Source: Glaciimonas soli (lineage in GTDB: Bacteria; Pseudomonadota; Gammaproteobacteria; Burkholderiales; Burkholderiaceae_D). From it: DNA of 64,000 nt. Below are positions 1 to 9,622 of this stretch, piece by piece. Position 1 is the first letter of the stretch, and every line of letters starts with the position of its first letter. The notes under the pieces were generated by a model that did not search any database, was not told where the DNA came from, and saw nothing but the letters and a program-made list of their open reading frames with translations. Location: contig NZ_WINI01000001.1 in assembly GCF_009497155.1 (NCBI RefSeq), forward strand, positions 248,001-312,000, read 5' to 3'. Position numbers and translations under genes: made by a program.

Positions 1-930
1 GACGTCGCTCTTAACATTAACGTCAGTCATCATCTGCTTGTCCATACATACCTGACCGCTTTCGACGCAACGATTGAGAATCGCATGGTAGAGGTCAGCA
101 TCAACAGTACCGTAACGGCGCACCGGCTCTTTTTCACTAGGTTTTTCAAGTTGCAAGTAGTCAGCACGATTTAATGCCCCACCTGACGCTTTGGTTGTTT
201 GCACCCAGTTATCAAAATTTTCCTGTGTCATGCCATGAAACTTGAAGCGCATACCTGAGAATCCTGCGCCGCTGTAATTGGCTGAAAAACCCTCAAACTC
301 GCCCGGCTTATTAATGACTGCATTAAGCGAGGTCTGCATACCTGCCATCGCGTAAATCTGACCAGCCAGCGCAGGAATATAAAAAGAGTTCATCACCGTG
401 GAAGAAGTAATCTTGAAATGGATAGGAACATCCACCGGCGCAGCGACTTCATTAACGGTAGCAATGCCTTGTTCTGGATAAATGAACAACCATTTCCAGT
501 CCAGCGCTACCACTTCGACCGTCAGCGGTTTAACGTCTGCCGGAATCGGGCGATGCGCATCAAGGCGTGATAGTGGTCGGTATGGATCCAGCGTATGGGT
601 GCTGATCCAGGTCAACAGACCCAAGGCAATAATGATAAGAAGCGGCGCACCCCAGATGATTAGCTCAAGCTGAGTTGAGTGATCCCAGTCCGGTTCATAG
701 CGTGCTTTAGTATTATTTTTTCGGTAACGCCAGGCGAACCAAAATGTTAATGCGATCACCGGAACGATGATGAGTAGCATTAGCAGAGTAGAAACGACAA
801 TGAGGTGGCCTTGCTGGTTTGCGATGTCGCCGGATGGATTCATCACGACGGTATCGCAACCAGTTAATAAGCCAACCAACAAAATAGCGGGGAAGGATAT
901 CCATCCGCGACGAGCTATTAGTGAAAACAT
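1..930 (-). CDS. cyoA: Cytochrome bo3 ubiquinol oxidase subunit II (CyoA), partial at the 3' end
   Basis: Subunit II of the proton-pumping quinol oxidase of the inner membrane. Translation of the minus strand from the ATG at 928-930 gives about 310 residues running off the left edge. Seen: a lipoprotein signal ending in LTGC (Cys about residue 25), two transmembrane segments (about 40-65 and 85-110), then a periplasmic cupredoxin-like domain containing VVALDWKWLFIYPE and FHGMTQENFDNWV. The CuA-ligand cysteines of true cytochrome c oxidases are absent, as known for CyoA. cyoBCD should lie just outside the window. The start is the only ATG that gives the signal peptide; no strong ribosome binding site is visible. 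An MFS gene diverges from it. Confidence 0.93.
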   Translation of the reverse strand, partial: MFSLIARRGWISFPAILLVGLLTGCDTVVMNPSGDIANQQGHLIVVSTLLMLLIIVPVIALTFWFAWRYRKNNTKARYEPDWDHSTQLELIIWGAPLLIIIALGLLTWISTHTLDPYRPLSRLDAHRPIPADVKPLTVEVVALDWKWLFIYPEQGIATVNEVAAPVDVPIHFKITSSTVMNSFYIPALAGQIYAMAGMQTSLNAVINKPGEFEGFSANYSGAGFSGMRFKFHGMTQENFDNWVQTTKASGGALNRADYLQLEKPSEKEPVRRYGTVDADLYHAILNRCVESGQVCMDKQMMTDVNVKSDV

Positions 931-995
931 TGGGCTAAAGTCCAATCAAAGCAGGAAAATCGTGATAATGTACACCTACTGATATGCGTTGGCGA

Positions 996-1049
996 TTGGA
1001 CGTTTTGTCCCACCTTTCCAAGCAGCATGTGAAAGATGGGCGCGTCCAA
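996..1049. repeat. Extended inverted repeat in the cyoA/MFS divergent region
   Basis: TTGGACG (996-1002) pairs with CGTCCAA (1043-1049), and CCCACCTTTC (1009-1018) pairs with GAAAGATGGG (1031-1040) with one mismatch. The two stems are separated by a small asymmetric internal loop. It lies between the cyoA start (930) and the MFS start (1080), so it could be an operator for either gene or a leader hairpin of the MFS mRNA. The function is not known. Confidence 0.5.
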
Positions 1050-1079
1050 CGACTGTAACTCAATTGGAGACATCGTAAA

Positions 1080-2426
1080 ATGAACAGCACCTTAAGTAAC
1101 AATGCAGGAAATGCAGGACTTTCGTCACATTCAACTACCAACGCGCCTAGAAACAGCAAGTTTGATCATTCAACTATCGTACCGAGTGAAATCGCCATTG
1201 GCGTCGTCATCGGTCGTGCTTCCGAGTACTTTGATTTTTTTGTCTACGCCATGGCTTCGGTACTGGTGTTCCCGTCTGTGTTCTTCCCCTACGCTCCGCG
1301 ATTGGAAGGAACGCTTTATGCCTTTGTCATCTTTTCGTTTGCATTCCTTGCTCGGCCCTTCGGTACGGTTGCCTTCATGGCAATTCAGCGAAAATTCGGT
1401 CGAGAAGTGAAACTGACAGCAGCTCTCTTTATACTCGGAATTTCCACCGCTGGCATCGCTTTTTTACCAACTTTTGAAGATATTGGTTTCAAAGCTATTA
1501 TTTTGCTATCGATTTTGCGCATCGGACAAGGAGTCGCAGTCGGTGGCTCATGGGATGGCCTGCCCTCACTTCTGGCGCTGAATGCACCGCAAAACAAACG
1601 TGGCTGGTACGCAATGCTCGGGCAACTGGGCGCGCCTGTCGGATTCATGATCGCCGGCAGCCTGTTCGCCTATATGCTCTCCAATCTTTCTACGGAAGAC
1701 TTCCTCGATTGGGGTTGGCGCTATCCGTTCTACGTGGCTTTTGCCATCAACGTTGTCGCACTGTTTGCGCGCTTGCGCCTGGTCTCTACTAACGAATACG
1801 CGCGCTTGCTTGATGAGCGCGAATTGGAACCTACCAACTCCCTCGAAATGGTCAGCACTCAGGGTCGTAATCTGATCATTGGTGCGTTGGCAGCCCTGGC
1901 TAGCTATGCCCTGTTCCATCTGGTCACCGTGTTCCCTCTGTCATGGATACGGCTATATTCGATACGCCCTGTCAGCAGTTTCATAGTGATTCAGGTGATC
2001 GGGGCTGGTCTGATGGCTTTAGGCGTTATCGCCTCCGGCCTGATTGCAGACCGTTTTGGTCGCCGTACCACGTTAGGTACTTGTGCCGCACTGATTGCCT
2101 TACTCAGCGCCTTCGTTCCGTCATTGATGAACGGCGGCGAACTTGGACAGAACATTTTCATATTGCTGGGCTTCAGTTTGCTCGGACTGTCTTATGGTCA
2201 GGCTGCGGGCGCTGTCAGTGCCAATTTCCCGGCCAAGTACCGCTACACTGGCGCAGCCTTGACTTCTGATCTGGCCTGGCTGGTTGGCGCAGGCTTCGCG
2301 CCTCTGGTAGCGCTGGGTCTGTCCTCGCACTTCGGCTTGGCCTACGTCGGATTTTATTTATTGTCAGGCGCTGTTTGCTCTCTGGCCGCATTGAGCCTTA
2401 ATCGCGCCTTGGAGCTTCGCGATTAA
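1080..2426 (+). CDS. MFS transporter (metabolite:H+ symporter type)
   Basis: A 448-residue inner-membrane protein with about 12 hydrophobic segments. It has the MFS loop signature GLIADRFGRRTTLG (about residues 320-335) and an N-terminal region SEIAIGVVIGRASEYFDFFVYAMASVLVFPSVFF typical of the sugar/citrate-proton symporter branch. The ATG follows GGAG with about 10 nt spacing. It diverges from cyoA. An MFS gene beside cyoABCD is, to my recollection, common in Burkholderiales, but the substrate cannot be read from the sequence. It could serve the oxidase (metal or heme-related import) or an unrelated organic acid. The gene is followed by a perfect 14-bp hairpin. Confidence 0.85.
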   Translation: MNSTLSNNAGNAGLSSHSTTNAPRNSKFDHSTIVPSEIAIGVVIGRASEYFDFFVYAMASVLVFPSVFFPYAPRLEGTLYAFVIFSFAFLARPFGTVAFMAIQRKFGREVKLTAALFILGISTAGIAFLPTFEDIGFKAIILLSILRIGQGVAVGGSWDGLPSLLALNAPQNKRGWYAMLGQLGAPVGFMIAGSLFAYMLSNLSTEDFLDWGWRYPFYVAFAINVVALFARLRLVSTNEYARLLDERELEPTNSLEMVSTQGRNLIIGALAALASYALFHLVTVFPLSWIRLYSIRPVSSFIVIQVIGAGLMALGVIASGLIADRFGRRTTLGTCAALIALLSAFVPSLMNGGELGQNIFILLGFSLLGLSYGQAAGAVSANFPAKYRYTGAALTSDLAWLVGAGFAPLVALGLSSHFGLAYVGFYLLSGAVCSLAALSLNRALELRD

Positions 2427-2437
2427 GGTGCTTATAT

Positions 2438-2476
2438 CTCACAAACATAGCGTAGACATTGGGCTATGTTTGTGAG
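2438..2476 (+). terminator. Perfect 14-bp stem-loop downstream of the MFS gene
   Basis: CTCACAAACATAGC (2438-2451) and GCTATGTTTGTGAG (2463-2476) are exact reverse complements around an 11-nt loop. The stem starts 12 nt after the MFS stop. The sequence that follows is only loosely T-rich (GTTATTCTT), so it may be a weak terminator or a 3'-end stabilising structure. Confidence 0.5.
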
Positions 2477-2593
2477 GTTATTCTTGCATTTGGTACAACC
2501 ACACCCGCCCCGATTTCTTATCCCCATCGCCCGTAACTTAGTTACCGCCACGCCAGGCCGAAAAACTGAAGGTGGGCGTTGCTCGTCATAAGC

Positions 2594-2599
2594 TATAAT
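2594..2599 (+). promoter_or_regulatory. Candidate -10 box upstream of prfC
   Basis: A perfect TATAAT stands 113 nt before the prfC TTG codon. The region 17 bp upstream (GGTGGG) is a poor -35 box, so the call rests on the -10 alone. A short perfect palindrome, GTAACT-T-AGTTAC (2533-2545), lies about 50 bp upstream. Confidence 0.3.
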
Positions 2600-2711
2600 C
2601 GTGGCTTCCCGATGATGCGCAATAACAGCATTTTTTGTTATCAATCAGCGCATCTCTCCAAATTCCGTATTTATTATTGACTCACTATCAAGGCAAGCGC
2701 CTAAAAATCGC

Positions 2712-4436
2712 TTGAACGCACGCATCATGCAAGATCCTACGCAAGAACCGATTTCCGATCAGATCGACTCTGACAATAACAACAATACCGGTGATGTCAA
2801 CACTGAAACGGATGACATTGTCGTCAATAACGTCTCGGCCGAGAAAATTGCCGACGAAGTTTCGCGACGCAGAACCTTTGGCATCATTTCTCACCCGGAT
2901 GCGGGTAAGACCACGCTCACCGAGAAACTATTGCTATTTTCTGGCGCAATTCAATTAGCCGGAACCGTCAAAGGTCGAAAAAGTGGCCGTCATGCCACGT
3001 CCGACTGGATGGACATTGAGAAGCAGCGCGGCATTTCGGTCGCCAGCTCAGTGATGCAATTTGAATATCGCGATCATGTCGTTAACTTGCTTGATACGCC
3101 AGGTCACCAAGACTTCTCGGAAGATACTTACCGCGTTTTAACAGCAGTGGATTCAGCACTGATGGTGATTGACGCCGCAAAAGGTGTTGAGACGCAAACC
3201 ATCAAGCTCTTGAACGTCTGTCGCATGCGTAACACGCCTATCATCACTTTAATGAACAAGATGGACCGCGAAACCCGCGACCCTCTTGAATTACTGGACG
3301 AGTTGGAATCCGTTTTAAAAATTCAATGCGCTCCTGTCACATGGCCTATCGGGATGGGAAAATCTTTCCGTGGCGTGTATCACTTGCTACGCGATGAAAT
3401 TTTATTATTCGCACCGGGCAGCGAAAAAGCCGATCAGACCTTTGAAGTGGTGAAAGGTATTGATAATCCGCGCTTGGCAGAAATGTTCCCGTTAGAAATC
3501 GAACAATTGAAAATGGAAGTTGAACTGGTGCATGGCGCTTCGCATCCATTCGATCAAGAGGCATTTTTGGCTGGCGTGCAAACACCCGTATTCTTTGGCT
3601 CCGCGATTAACAACTTTGGTATTCGCGAAATTCTCAATGCATTGATCGATTGGGCGCAGCCACCCGGCGCACGCGATGCGACTGTGCGCGTAGTTAAACC
3701 AACAGAGCAACCGTTCACAGGTTTCGTTTTCAAGATTCAAGCAAATATGGATCCGGCGCATCGCGACCGCATTGCGTTTTTGCGTGTTTGCTCCGGCCAT
3801 TTTGAACGCGGCATGAAGATCAAGCATTTGCGCTTGAATCGCGAAATTAAAGTATCCAACGTCGTTACTTTTATGGCGTCCAGTCGCGAACAAGTGGAAG
3901 AAGCATTTGCCGGCGACATCATTGGCTTGCCTAATCACGGCAATATGCAAATCGGCGATAGTTTCTCCGAAGGCGAACCGCTGCAATTTACTGGCATCCC
4001 CTACTTTGCACCAGAGTTTTTCCGCTCAGTGCGCATTCGCAATCCTTTGAAAACCAAGCAACTGGATAAAGGATTACAGCAGCTAGGTGAAGAAGGCGCA
4101 ATTCAAGTGTTTAAACCCGTTCACAACAGTGATGTGGTATTAGGTGGCGTCGGCGTACTCCAATTTGAAGTGGTCGCAAGTCGCTTGCTCAATGAGTATG
4201 GCGTTGATGCCGTTTTTGAAGGAACAAACATCAATAGTGCGCGCTGGGTCACATGCGATGATAAAAAAATGCTGGCCGATTTTGAAAGATCTACCGCTGG
4301 CAATAATCTCGCGCATGATGCCGCAGGCAACCTGGCGTATCTGGCAAGCTCAGGTGTTAACCTGCGCCTGACACAAGAGCGTTGGCCACAAGTGGTTTTC
4401 CATGAAACTCGGGAACATGCGGTGAAGTTGGTTTAG
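2712..4436 (+). CDS. prfC: Peptide chain release factor 3 (RF3)
   Basis: Ribosomal GTPase that recycles RF1/RF2 after termination. The G-domain P-loop [17 protein letters not shown] and NKMD are all intact, followed by the RF3-typical [18 protein letters not shown] and the C-terminal [16 protein letters not shown]. The frame begins at TTG 2712, or at ATG 2727 five codons later. Either way an Asp/Asn-rich N-terminal extension of about 50 residues precedes the [15 protein letters not shown] core, where E. coli RF3 has about a dozen. Only a weak AAGG is seen upstream, so the start is uncertain. It ends before a shared bidirectional terminator. Confidence 0.95.
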   Translation: MNARIMQDPTQEPISDQIDSDNNNNTGDVNTETDDIVVNNVSAEKIADEVSRRRTFGIISHPDAGKTTLTEKLLLFSGAIQLAGTVKGRKSGRHATSDWMDIEKQRGISVASSVMQFEYRDHVVNLLDTPGHQDFSEDTYRVLTAVDSALMVIDAAKGVETQTIKLLNVCRMRNTPIITLMNKMDRETRDPLELLDELESVLKIQCAPVTWPIGMGKSFRGVYHLLRDEILLFAPGSEKADQTFEVVKGIDNPRLAEMFPLEIEQLKMEVELVHGASHPFDQEAFLAGVQTPVFFGSAINNFGIREILNALIDWAQPPGARDATVRVVKPTEQPFTGFVFKIQANMDPAHRDRIAFLRVCSGHFERGMKIKHLRLNREIKVSNVVTFMASSREQVEEAFAGDIIGLPNHGNMQIGDSFSEGEPLQFTGIPYFAPEFFRSVRIRNPLKTKQLDKGLQQLGEEGAIQVFKPVHNSDVVLGGVGVLQFEVVASRLLNEYGVDAVFEGTNINSARWVTCDDKKMLADFERSTAGNNLAHDAAGNLAYLASSGVNLRLTQERWPQVVFHETREHAVKLV

Positions 4437-4460
4437 CGCTGGTTTATGAATCATGCAAAT

Positions 4461-4490
4461 AAAAAAACGGCTCTGATGAGCCGTTTTTTT
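4461..4490. terminator. Bidirectional intrinsic terminator between prfC and dctA
   Basis: ACGGCTC-TGAT-GAGCCGT stem-loop (4467-4484) flanked by an A run on the left and a T run on the right. It can end both the plus-strand prfC transcript and the minus-strand dctA transcript. Confidence 0.9.
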
Positions 4491-4522
4491 ATTGCCGCTT
4501 AAGTCACCCTGAATCTAATAAA

Positions 4523-5848
4523 TTAGGCTTTTTGTTTGATCTCGCTACTCGCCGAATCCAACATCGGATCAATATTACCCTTTCCATCCAGCTCCCGATG
4601 CAATTGATCTTCGTCCAGATCATTCGACCATTTGGCCACCAGAATTGTCGCCACACCATTACCGACCGTATTGGTCAACGCGCGCGCTTCTGACATGAAC
4701 TTATCGATACCCAATATTATCGCAAGGCCTGCGACTGGTACGTGACCAACCGCTGATAATGAGGCGGCCAACACGATGAAGCCACTGCCTGTGACACCTG
4801 CGGCACCTTTTGACGTCAATAACAGCACTAACAACAGCGTGACTTGATGCATGATGGTCAGCGGTGTATCGGTCGCTTGCGCAATAAACACAGCTGCCAT
4901 CGTCAAGTAGATCGAAGTGCCGTCAAGGTTGAAGGAGTAGCCAGTTGGAATGACCAAACCAACGACTGATTTTTTCGCACCGAGTTTTTCCATCTTGTCG
5001 ATCAAACGCGGCAAGACCGATTCCGATGATGACGTTCCCAATACGATCAATAACTCTTCTTTGATGTACTTGACGAATTTCCAGATACTGAAGCCATGCA
5101 CACGCGTAACGATGCCGAGTACGCCGAAAACGAAAATCAGACAGGTCGCATAAAATAACGCCATCAAATACCCTAGCGACAGCAAAGAGGCAATGCCGTA
5201 TTTACCGATGGTAAAAGCCATTGCACCAAAAGCACCGATTGGCGCTACTTTCATGATCAAGTTAACCATGCCGAAAATAACTTGCGAAAATTTTTCAATA
5301 AAATCAAATACCACGGTGCCACGACCGCCAAAACGATGCAAAGAAAAACCAAACAAGATAGAAATTAATAGCACTTGCAGGATATTGTTTTGCGCAAATG
5401 CGTCAACAAAACTGGTCGGGATAATGTGAAACAAGAAGTCAGTTGCACTATCCATTTTCCCCGGTCCGGTAAAAGCGCTAACGGCCTTGGTGTCAATCGT
5501 TGAAACATCAATGTGCAGAGTTGCTCCTGGTTTAAACACATTAATCATGATCAAACCTATGATTAATGCAACCGTACTCATGATTTCAAAATACAAAAGC
5601 GCCAAGCCACCCGTTTTACCGACTTTTTTCATATCTTCCATGCCGGCGATACCGAGCACAACAGTACAAAAAATCACCGGCGTGATGATCATCTTGACGA
5701 GGTTAATAAAACCATCGCCCAACGGCTTCATTGCCTGAGCGGTTCCGGGATAAAACTGACCAAGAAAAACACCGATGACAATCGCCGTTAATACTTGTAT
5801 ATAGAGGGATTTATAGAGTGGTTTTTTAGCTGTTATATCGTTGGTCAT
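4523..5848 (-). CDS. dctA: C4-dicarboxylate:cation symporter DctA
   Basis: A 441-residue inner-membrane carrier of the DAACS (GltP/DctA) family for succinate, fumarate and malate. Seen: [19 protein letters not shown] at the N-terminus, [19 protein letters not shown] with the serine-rich re-entrant loop, and [23 protein letters not shown], the substrate-binding hairpin. The length matches the family. The ATG follows GGAGAAT at good spacing. It is monocistronic between the terminator at 4461-4490 and the divergent gmk. No sigma-54 promoter or dctBD genes were found nearby. Confidence 0.95.
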   Translation of the reverse strand: MTNDITAKKPLYKSLYIQVLTAIVIGVFLGQFYPGTAQAMKPLGDGFINLVKMIITPVIFCTVVLGIAGMEDMKKVGKTGGLALLYFEIMSTVALIIGLIMINVFKPGATLHIDVSTIDTKAVSAFTGPGKMDSATDFLFHIIPTSFVDAFAQNNILQVLLISILFGFSLHRFGGRGTVVFDFIEKFSQVIFGMVNLIMKVAPIGAFGAMAFTIGKYGIASLLSLGYLMALFYATCLIFVFGVLGIVTRVHGFSIWKFVKYIKEELLIVLGTSSSESVLPRLIDKMEKLGAKKSVVGLVIPTGYSFNLDGTSIYLTMAAVFIAQATDTPLTIMHQVTLLLVLLLTSKGAAGVTGSGFIVLAASLSAVGHVPVAGLAIILGIDKFMSEARALTNTVGNGVATILVAKWSNDLDEDQLHRELDGKGNIDPMLDSASSEIKQKA

Positions 5849-6155
5849 TTATATTCTCCGATTGCGCCTGGTAGCGCTTAGAATTTTATTGTTACTGCTA
5901 AATGCATCATAGCTGCGTTTGGCTAAACAAATAGGATTATTCCAACTTGGAAAATCGCGACGCGCTTCATGAATAACTGAGGCAGAGGCAACTTTAGCCG
6001 AATTCCATAGCTTAACTCAAGCAATTTAATGCAAAAATAACAAATGACAAAACTCAATGTAGTTTTCACTAACGCTGTTATGCAAAACCATGCTGCGGTC
6101 GCACTATGTCACTGATACAATATTACTTTGCTATATGCGCGCAGGTTAATTATTT
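5849..6155. other. Divergent intergenic region dctA/gmk
   Basis: About 307 bp holding the promoters of dctA (minus) and gmk (plus). The only clear structure is a short perfect palindrome, TTCCAA-C-TTGGAA, at 5940-5952, which could be an operator for dctA. No small ORF or RNA gene was recognised. Confidence 0.4.
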
Positions 6156-6854
6156 ATGACACCAACTATCCCATTGTCCTCACTTGTCGATCCTGCCAGT
6201 GGCGCTTCGATGCCAGATGAACATCCTATGTCCGGGAGTTTATTCATGGTGGTAGCACCTTCCGGAGCCGGAAAATCAACCTTGGTCAATGCACTTTTAG
6301 CGCAAGATTCTGAAATTAAATTATCGATTTCCTACACTACCCGCCCGCCACGCTCTAAAGAAAAAGATGGTCGCGAATATCATTTTGCTACCGTTGAAGA
6401 TTTCCGGGCGCGACATAAGCAAGGCGAATTTTTAGAGTGGGCAGAAGTACACGGTAATTATTACGGCACTTCGCGCCTGGCGATTGCCGAACAAATGCAA
6501 GCCGGCACTGATGTTTTATTGGAAATTGATTGGCAAGGCGCGCAGCAGGTAAAGAAACAATTTCCGCATGCAGTCGGCATTTTTATCTTGCCGCCGTCCA
6601 TTGCAGCGCTTGAAGACAGGCTAAAAAAGCGTGGTCAAGATGAGCCGCAGGTTATTACGCGACGCATTTTGGCGGCTGGTGGCGAAATCGCCCATGCCTC
6701 AGAGTTCGAATATGTTATTATCAACCAAGAGTTTGACTCTGCATTATCCGCGCTCACAGCGATTGTTAAAGCGACTCGTTGCCGCTTTTCACAACAGGCA
6801 GTGCGTAATGCATCACTATTTGCTCAACTTGGCATTCACGCCAACTTGAGCTAA
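6156..6854 (+). CDS. gmk: Guanylate kinase
   Basis: Phosphorylates GMP to GDP in the cytoplasm. The P-loop APSGAGKST is at residues 34-42, followed by [21 protein letters not shown] for GMP binding and [14 protein letters not shown]. The ORF has 232 residues, about 25 more than usual at the N-terminus. Alternative ATGs at 6210 and 6228 ([13 protein letters not shown]) would give the normal length, and none of the three has a strong ribosome binding site, so the start is open. It leads the conserved gmk-rpoZ-spoT group. Confidence 0.95.
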   Translation: MTPTIPLSSLVDPASGASMPDEHPMSGSLFMVVAPSGAGKSTLVNALLAQDSEIKLSISYTTRPPRSKEKDGREYHFATVEDFRARHKQGEFLEWAEVHGNYYGTSRLAIAEQMQAGTDVLLEIDWQGAQQVKKQFPHAVGIFILPPSIAALEDRLKKRGQDEPQVITRRILAAGGEIAHASEFEYVIINQEFDSALSALTAIVKATRCRFSQQAVRNASLFAQLGIHANLS

Positions 6855-6943
6855 AGGTTTTTCTAAAAGTACTGATTTGGTTGTTCATAGCTATTGTTTA
6901 CTAATCACCAGATCATTTTTCTATTCAATTAGTTTTTAATCGC

Positions 6944-6958
6944 TCACATTTAATGTGA
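6944..6958. promoter_or_regulatory. 15-bp perfect palindrome upstream of rpoZ
   Basis: TCACATT-T-AATGTGA is an exact 7+1+7 palindrome in the AT-rich 155-bp gmk-rpoZ gap, about 50 bp before the rpoZ ATG. It has the half-sites of a CRP box in the reverse order, so it is not a CRP site as such. It is a candidate operator of unknown factor. Confidence 0.35.
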
Positions 6959-7009
6959 AATTAATATTAAACTTTTTGATCAATACCCTTCACTGCACAT
7001 GGAGAAAAT

Positions 7010-7213
7010 ATGGCACGTATTACCATCGAAGATTGTCTGAAACAAATTCCTAACCGTTTTCAACTGACATTGTCAGCAACTTATCGTGCGCGCCAATTGT
7101 TGCAAGGCCACACAGCTAAAGTTGACGCAAAAGACAAACCAACTGTAGTAGCGCTGCGTGAAATTGCAGCCGGCAAAATTGGTATTGAAATGTTGAAAAA
7201 GGTTCCTGTTTAA
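7010..7213 (+). CDS. rpoZ: DNA-directed RNA polymerase omega subunit
   Basis: A 67-residue protein of the usual betaproteobacterial length that helps assemble the RNA polymerase core through beta-prime. It begins [30 protein letters not shown], the conserved omega N-terminus. The ATG has a good ribosome binding site (GGAG) 5-6 nt upstream. It sits between gmk and spoT, the standard order, with 32 nt to the next gene. Confidence 0.97.
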   Translation: MARITIEDCLKQIPNRFQLTLSATYRARQLLQGHTAKVDAKDKPTVVALREIAAGKIGIEMLKKVPV

Positions 7214-7245
7214 CCATTACCAGTTGCGGCTGTTGTCGATCCAGT

Positions 7246-9537
7246 ATGAACATCACTCCTTCGGATGCAACCTTGCCATCAGCCGCTACTAGTAAACGGA
7301 CAGCGTCGTCACGCGCCAACAAAACCGCACCCTCTGGCGAGCTGTCTGCATCAAAATCTGAAATTGGCTCGCTGACTGGCTCAGCTAACGCCGTTGCATC
7401 CATCACTCACCTCACCGCCAAACTTTCGCAATATCTGACACCTTCCGAATTAAAGAAGGTCAAGGAAGCCTATCGTTTTTCAGACGAAAAACATTTGGGA
7501 CAGATGCGCAAATCAGGCGAGCCTTACATCTCCCACCCTATCGCTGTCGCCGAAATTTGCGCCGATTGGAAACTGGATGCGCAGGCGATCATGGCGGCAT
7601 TGCTGCACGATGTGATGGAAGATCAGGATGTGCAAAAAGAAGAATTAATCGAGCACTTTGGCGCCCCTGTCGCCGCGTTGGTTGATGGGCTTTCCAAACT
7701 CGACAAGATCGAATTTCAAAGTCAAATCGAAGCGCAAGCAGAGAATTTTCGCAAAATGCTACTGGCAATGGCCCGCGATGTACGCGTAATTCTTGTCAAG
7801 CTAGCAGATCGCTTGCATAACATGCGCACCTTGGGTGTCATGTCAGTAGAAAAAAAACGGCGCATTGCCCGTGAAACGATGGAAGTTTATGTGCCGATTG
7901 CACATAGACTAGGCCTGAATAATATTTATCGCGAATTGCAAGAGCTGTCTTTCTCGCACCTGCACCCACTGCGTCACAGAACATTACAGAAAGCGGTAAA
8001 AGCTGCGCGTGGCAATCGACGTGAAGTGGTGAGCAAGATTCTTGAGTCAGTCAAAACAACATTGGCTGCGGCCAGTATTCACGCGCAGATTGATGGCCGA
8101 GAAAAGACGCTGTATGGCATATATCGCAAAATGCGCACGAAACATCTGTCCTTTTCTCAAGTGCTGGATGTGTATGGGTTTCGCATTGTTGTAGACACCT
8201 TTGCCAACTGCTATGTTGCACTTGGTACGCTGCATGCGCTGTACAAGCCAATGCCGGGAAAATTCAAAGACTACATTGCCATTCCTAAACTCAATGGCTA
8301 TCAATCGCTGCATACGACCTTGATCGGCCCCTACGGCACGCCGGTGGAGTTTCAGATCAGAACCCAAGATATGCATCGCGTAGCCGAGTCGGGTGTTGCC
8401 GCGCATTGGCTGTATAAAGATGAAGATGGCGATTTAAGTGACTTGCAACAGCGCACGCATGCATGGTTGCAGTCCTTGCTCGACATTCAAAAGCAAACGG
8501 GCGATTCTGCTGAATTTTTAGAGCACGTTAAAGTCGATCTGTTCCCAGATTCTGTTTATGTATTTACGCCGAAGTCCAAAATTATTGCCTTGCCACGCGG
8601 TGCCACGACATTAGACTTTGCTTACACCATCCATACCGACATTGGCGACAGCACTGTCGCTGCTAAGATCAATCACGAATCGGTGCCGTTACGTTCCGAA
8701 TTACACAATGGCGACATCGTCGAAATTATTACAGCAAGAGGCTCACGCCCTAGTCCCAATTGGCTTAGCTTTGTACGGACCGGTAAAGCGCGCTCTGCCA
8801 TTCGCCATCACTTGCGAACGATTAATTTACAAGAGTCGATTGAATTAGGTGCCAGCTTACTCACACAGGCATTAAACGCACTAAATGCAGACTCAACGCT
8901 GACACCCGGCTTAGTAGAGCATTTGCTAGACGAATCAAGTGCGAAGACGCTGGACGAGATTTATGCCGACATTGGTGTTGGTAAACGTATGGCCGGGCTT
9001 GTTGCCCGACATATTATGGGCCTGCAAGAAAAGCAATCCACTCCGCTTTCATCATTACAAGCCGATGAGGACACTCCCCATAAACAGAACTCTATCGTAA
9101 TTAATGGCAACGAAGGGGCCAGCATACAACTGGCGCCGTGCTGTCTGCCTATTCCTGGTGATAAATTGATTGGACAATTAAAGCGCGACCAAGGCGTGAT
9201 TGTTCATACCGAAGATTGCAACATCGCAAAGCGCCAACGTAACAAAGATCCGGAACGCTGGATTGAGGTTCTTTGGGGGACAGAAATTAATCGTCATTTT
9301 GATTGTCGCATTAAAGTTCTGGTGCACAACGACAAAGGGATTTTGGCACGCGTTGCTGCTGAAATTGGCAATTCCGATGCCAATATTATTTACGTCAATA
9401 TGGATGACGATAAAGACCAGATGATGACGCAATTGATATTCACCATCCAGATTCAGGATCGCGTACATTTGGCACGCTTGCTGCGAAATGTACGCCGCAT
9501 TCATGGCGTTACGCGCATTCTACGCGACCGCAGTTAG
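7246..9537 (+). CDS. spoT: Bifunctional (p)ppGpp synthetase/hydrolase SpoT
   Basis: Makes and degrades the stringent-response alarmone. In 763 residues: a basic/serine-rich tail (1-50), an HD hydrolase domain with HDVMED (His121-Asp122), the synthetase domain with YGIYRKM and DVYGFRIVV (about 280-310), a TGS domain (VYVFTPKSKIIALPRGATTLDFAY), a helical/zinc-finger-like part with LAPCCLPIPGD, and an ACT domain (about 690-763). An intact HD motif marks the SpoT/Rel type rather than hydrolase-dead RelA. It is last in the gmk-rpoZ-spoT group and is followed by a stem-loop. Confidence 0.95.
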   Translation: MNITPSDATLPSAATSKRTASSRANKTAPSGELSASKSEIGSLTGSANAVASITHLTAKLSQYLTPSELKKVKEAYRFSDEKHLGQMRKSGEPYISHPIAVAEICADWKLDAQAIMAALLHDVMEDQDVQKEELIEHFGAPVAALVDGLSKLDKIEFQSQIEAQAENFRKMLLAMARDVRVILVKLADRLHNMRTLGVMSVEKKRRIARETMEVYVPIAHRLGLNNIYRELQELSFSHLHPLRHRTLQKAVKAARGNRREVVSKILESVKTTLAAASIHAQIDGREKTLYGIYRKMRTKHLSFSQVLDVYGFRIVVDTFANCYVALGTLHALYKPMPGKFKDYIAIPKLNGYQSLHTTLIGPYGTPVEFQIRTQDMHRVAESGVAAHWLYKDEDGDLSDLQQRTHAWLQSLLDIQKQTGDSAEFLEHVKVDLFPDSVYVFTPKSKIIALPRGATTLDFAYTIHTDIGDSTVAAKINHESVPLRSELHNGDIVEIITARGSRPSPNWLSFVRTGKARSAIRHHLRTINLQESIELGASLLTQALNALNADSTLTPGLVEHLLDESSAKTLDEIYADIGVGKRMAGLVARHIMGLQEKQSTPLSSLQADEDTPHKQNSIVINGNEGASIQLAPCCLPIPGDKLIGQLKRDQGVIVHTEDCNIAKRQRNKDPERWIEVLWGTEINRHFDCRIKVLVHNDKGILARVAAEIGNSDANIIYVNMDDDKDQMMTQLIFTIQIQDRVHLARLLRNVRRIHGVTRILRDRS

Positions 9538-9563
9538 ACCACTCACAAAACATCTGATCGCTA

Positions 9564-9596
9564 CTGCCTCGTTTCTTTTTTGTAGTAACGAGGCAG
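9564..9596. terminator. Stem-loop between convergent spoT and the SH3 gene
   Basis: CTGCCTCGTT (9564-9573) pairs perfectly with AACGAGGCAG (9587-9596). There is no T run on either side, so factor-independent termination is uncertain. The position between two convergent stops supports a shared 3'-end structure. Confidence 0.5.
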
Positions 9597-9622
9597 ACTG
9601 ACCACTTTCTAACGCAAAATAT

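Noticed and set aside
2432-2644. Minus-strand 70-codon frame with a cysteine-rich patch (GGCGCTKC)
   Set aside because: It overlaps the 14-bp hairpin behind the MFS gene, has no ribosome binding site, and matches no family I know.
5849-6155. Sigma-54 promoter for dctA
   Set aside because: No TGGC-N8-TTGC pattern could be found on the minus strand upstream of dctA.
6944-6958. CRP binding site before rpoZ
   Set aside because: A CRP box is TGTGA-N6-TCACA; here the half-sites are reversed (TCACA...TGTGA), so only an unnamed palindrome is reported.
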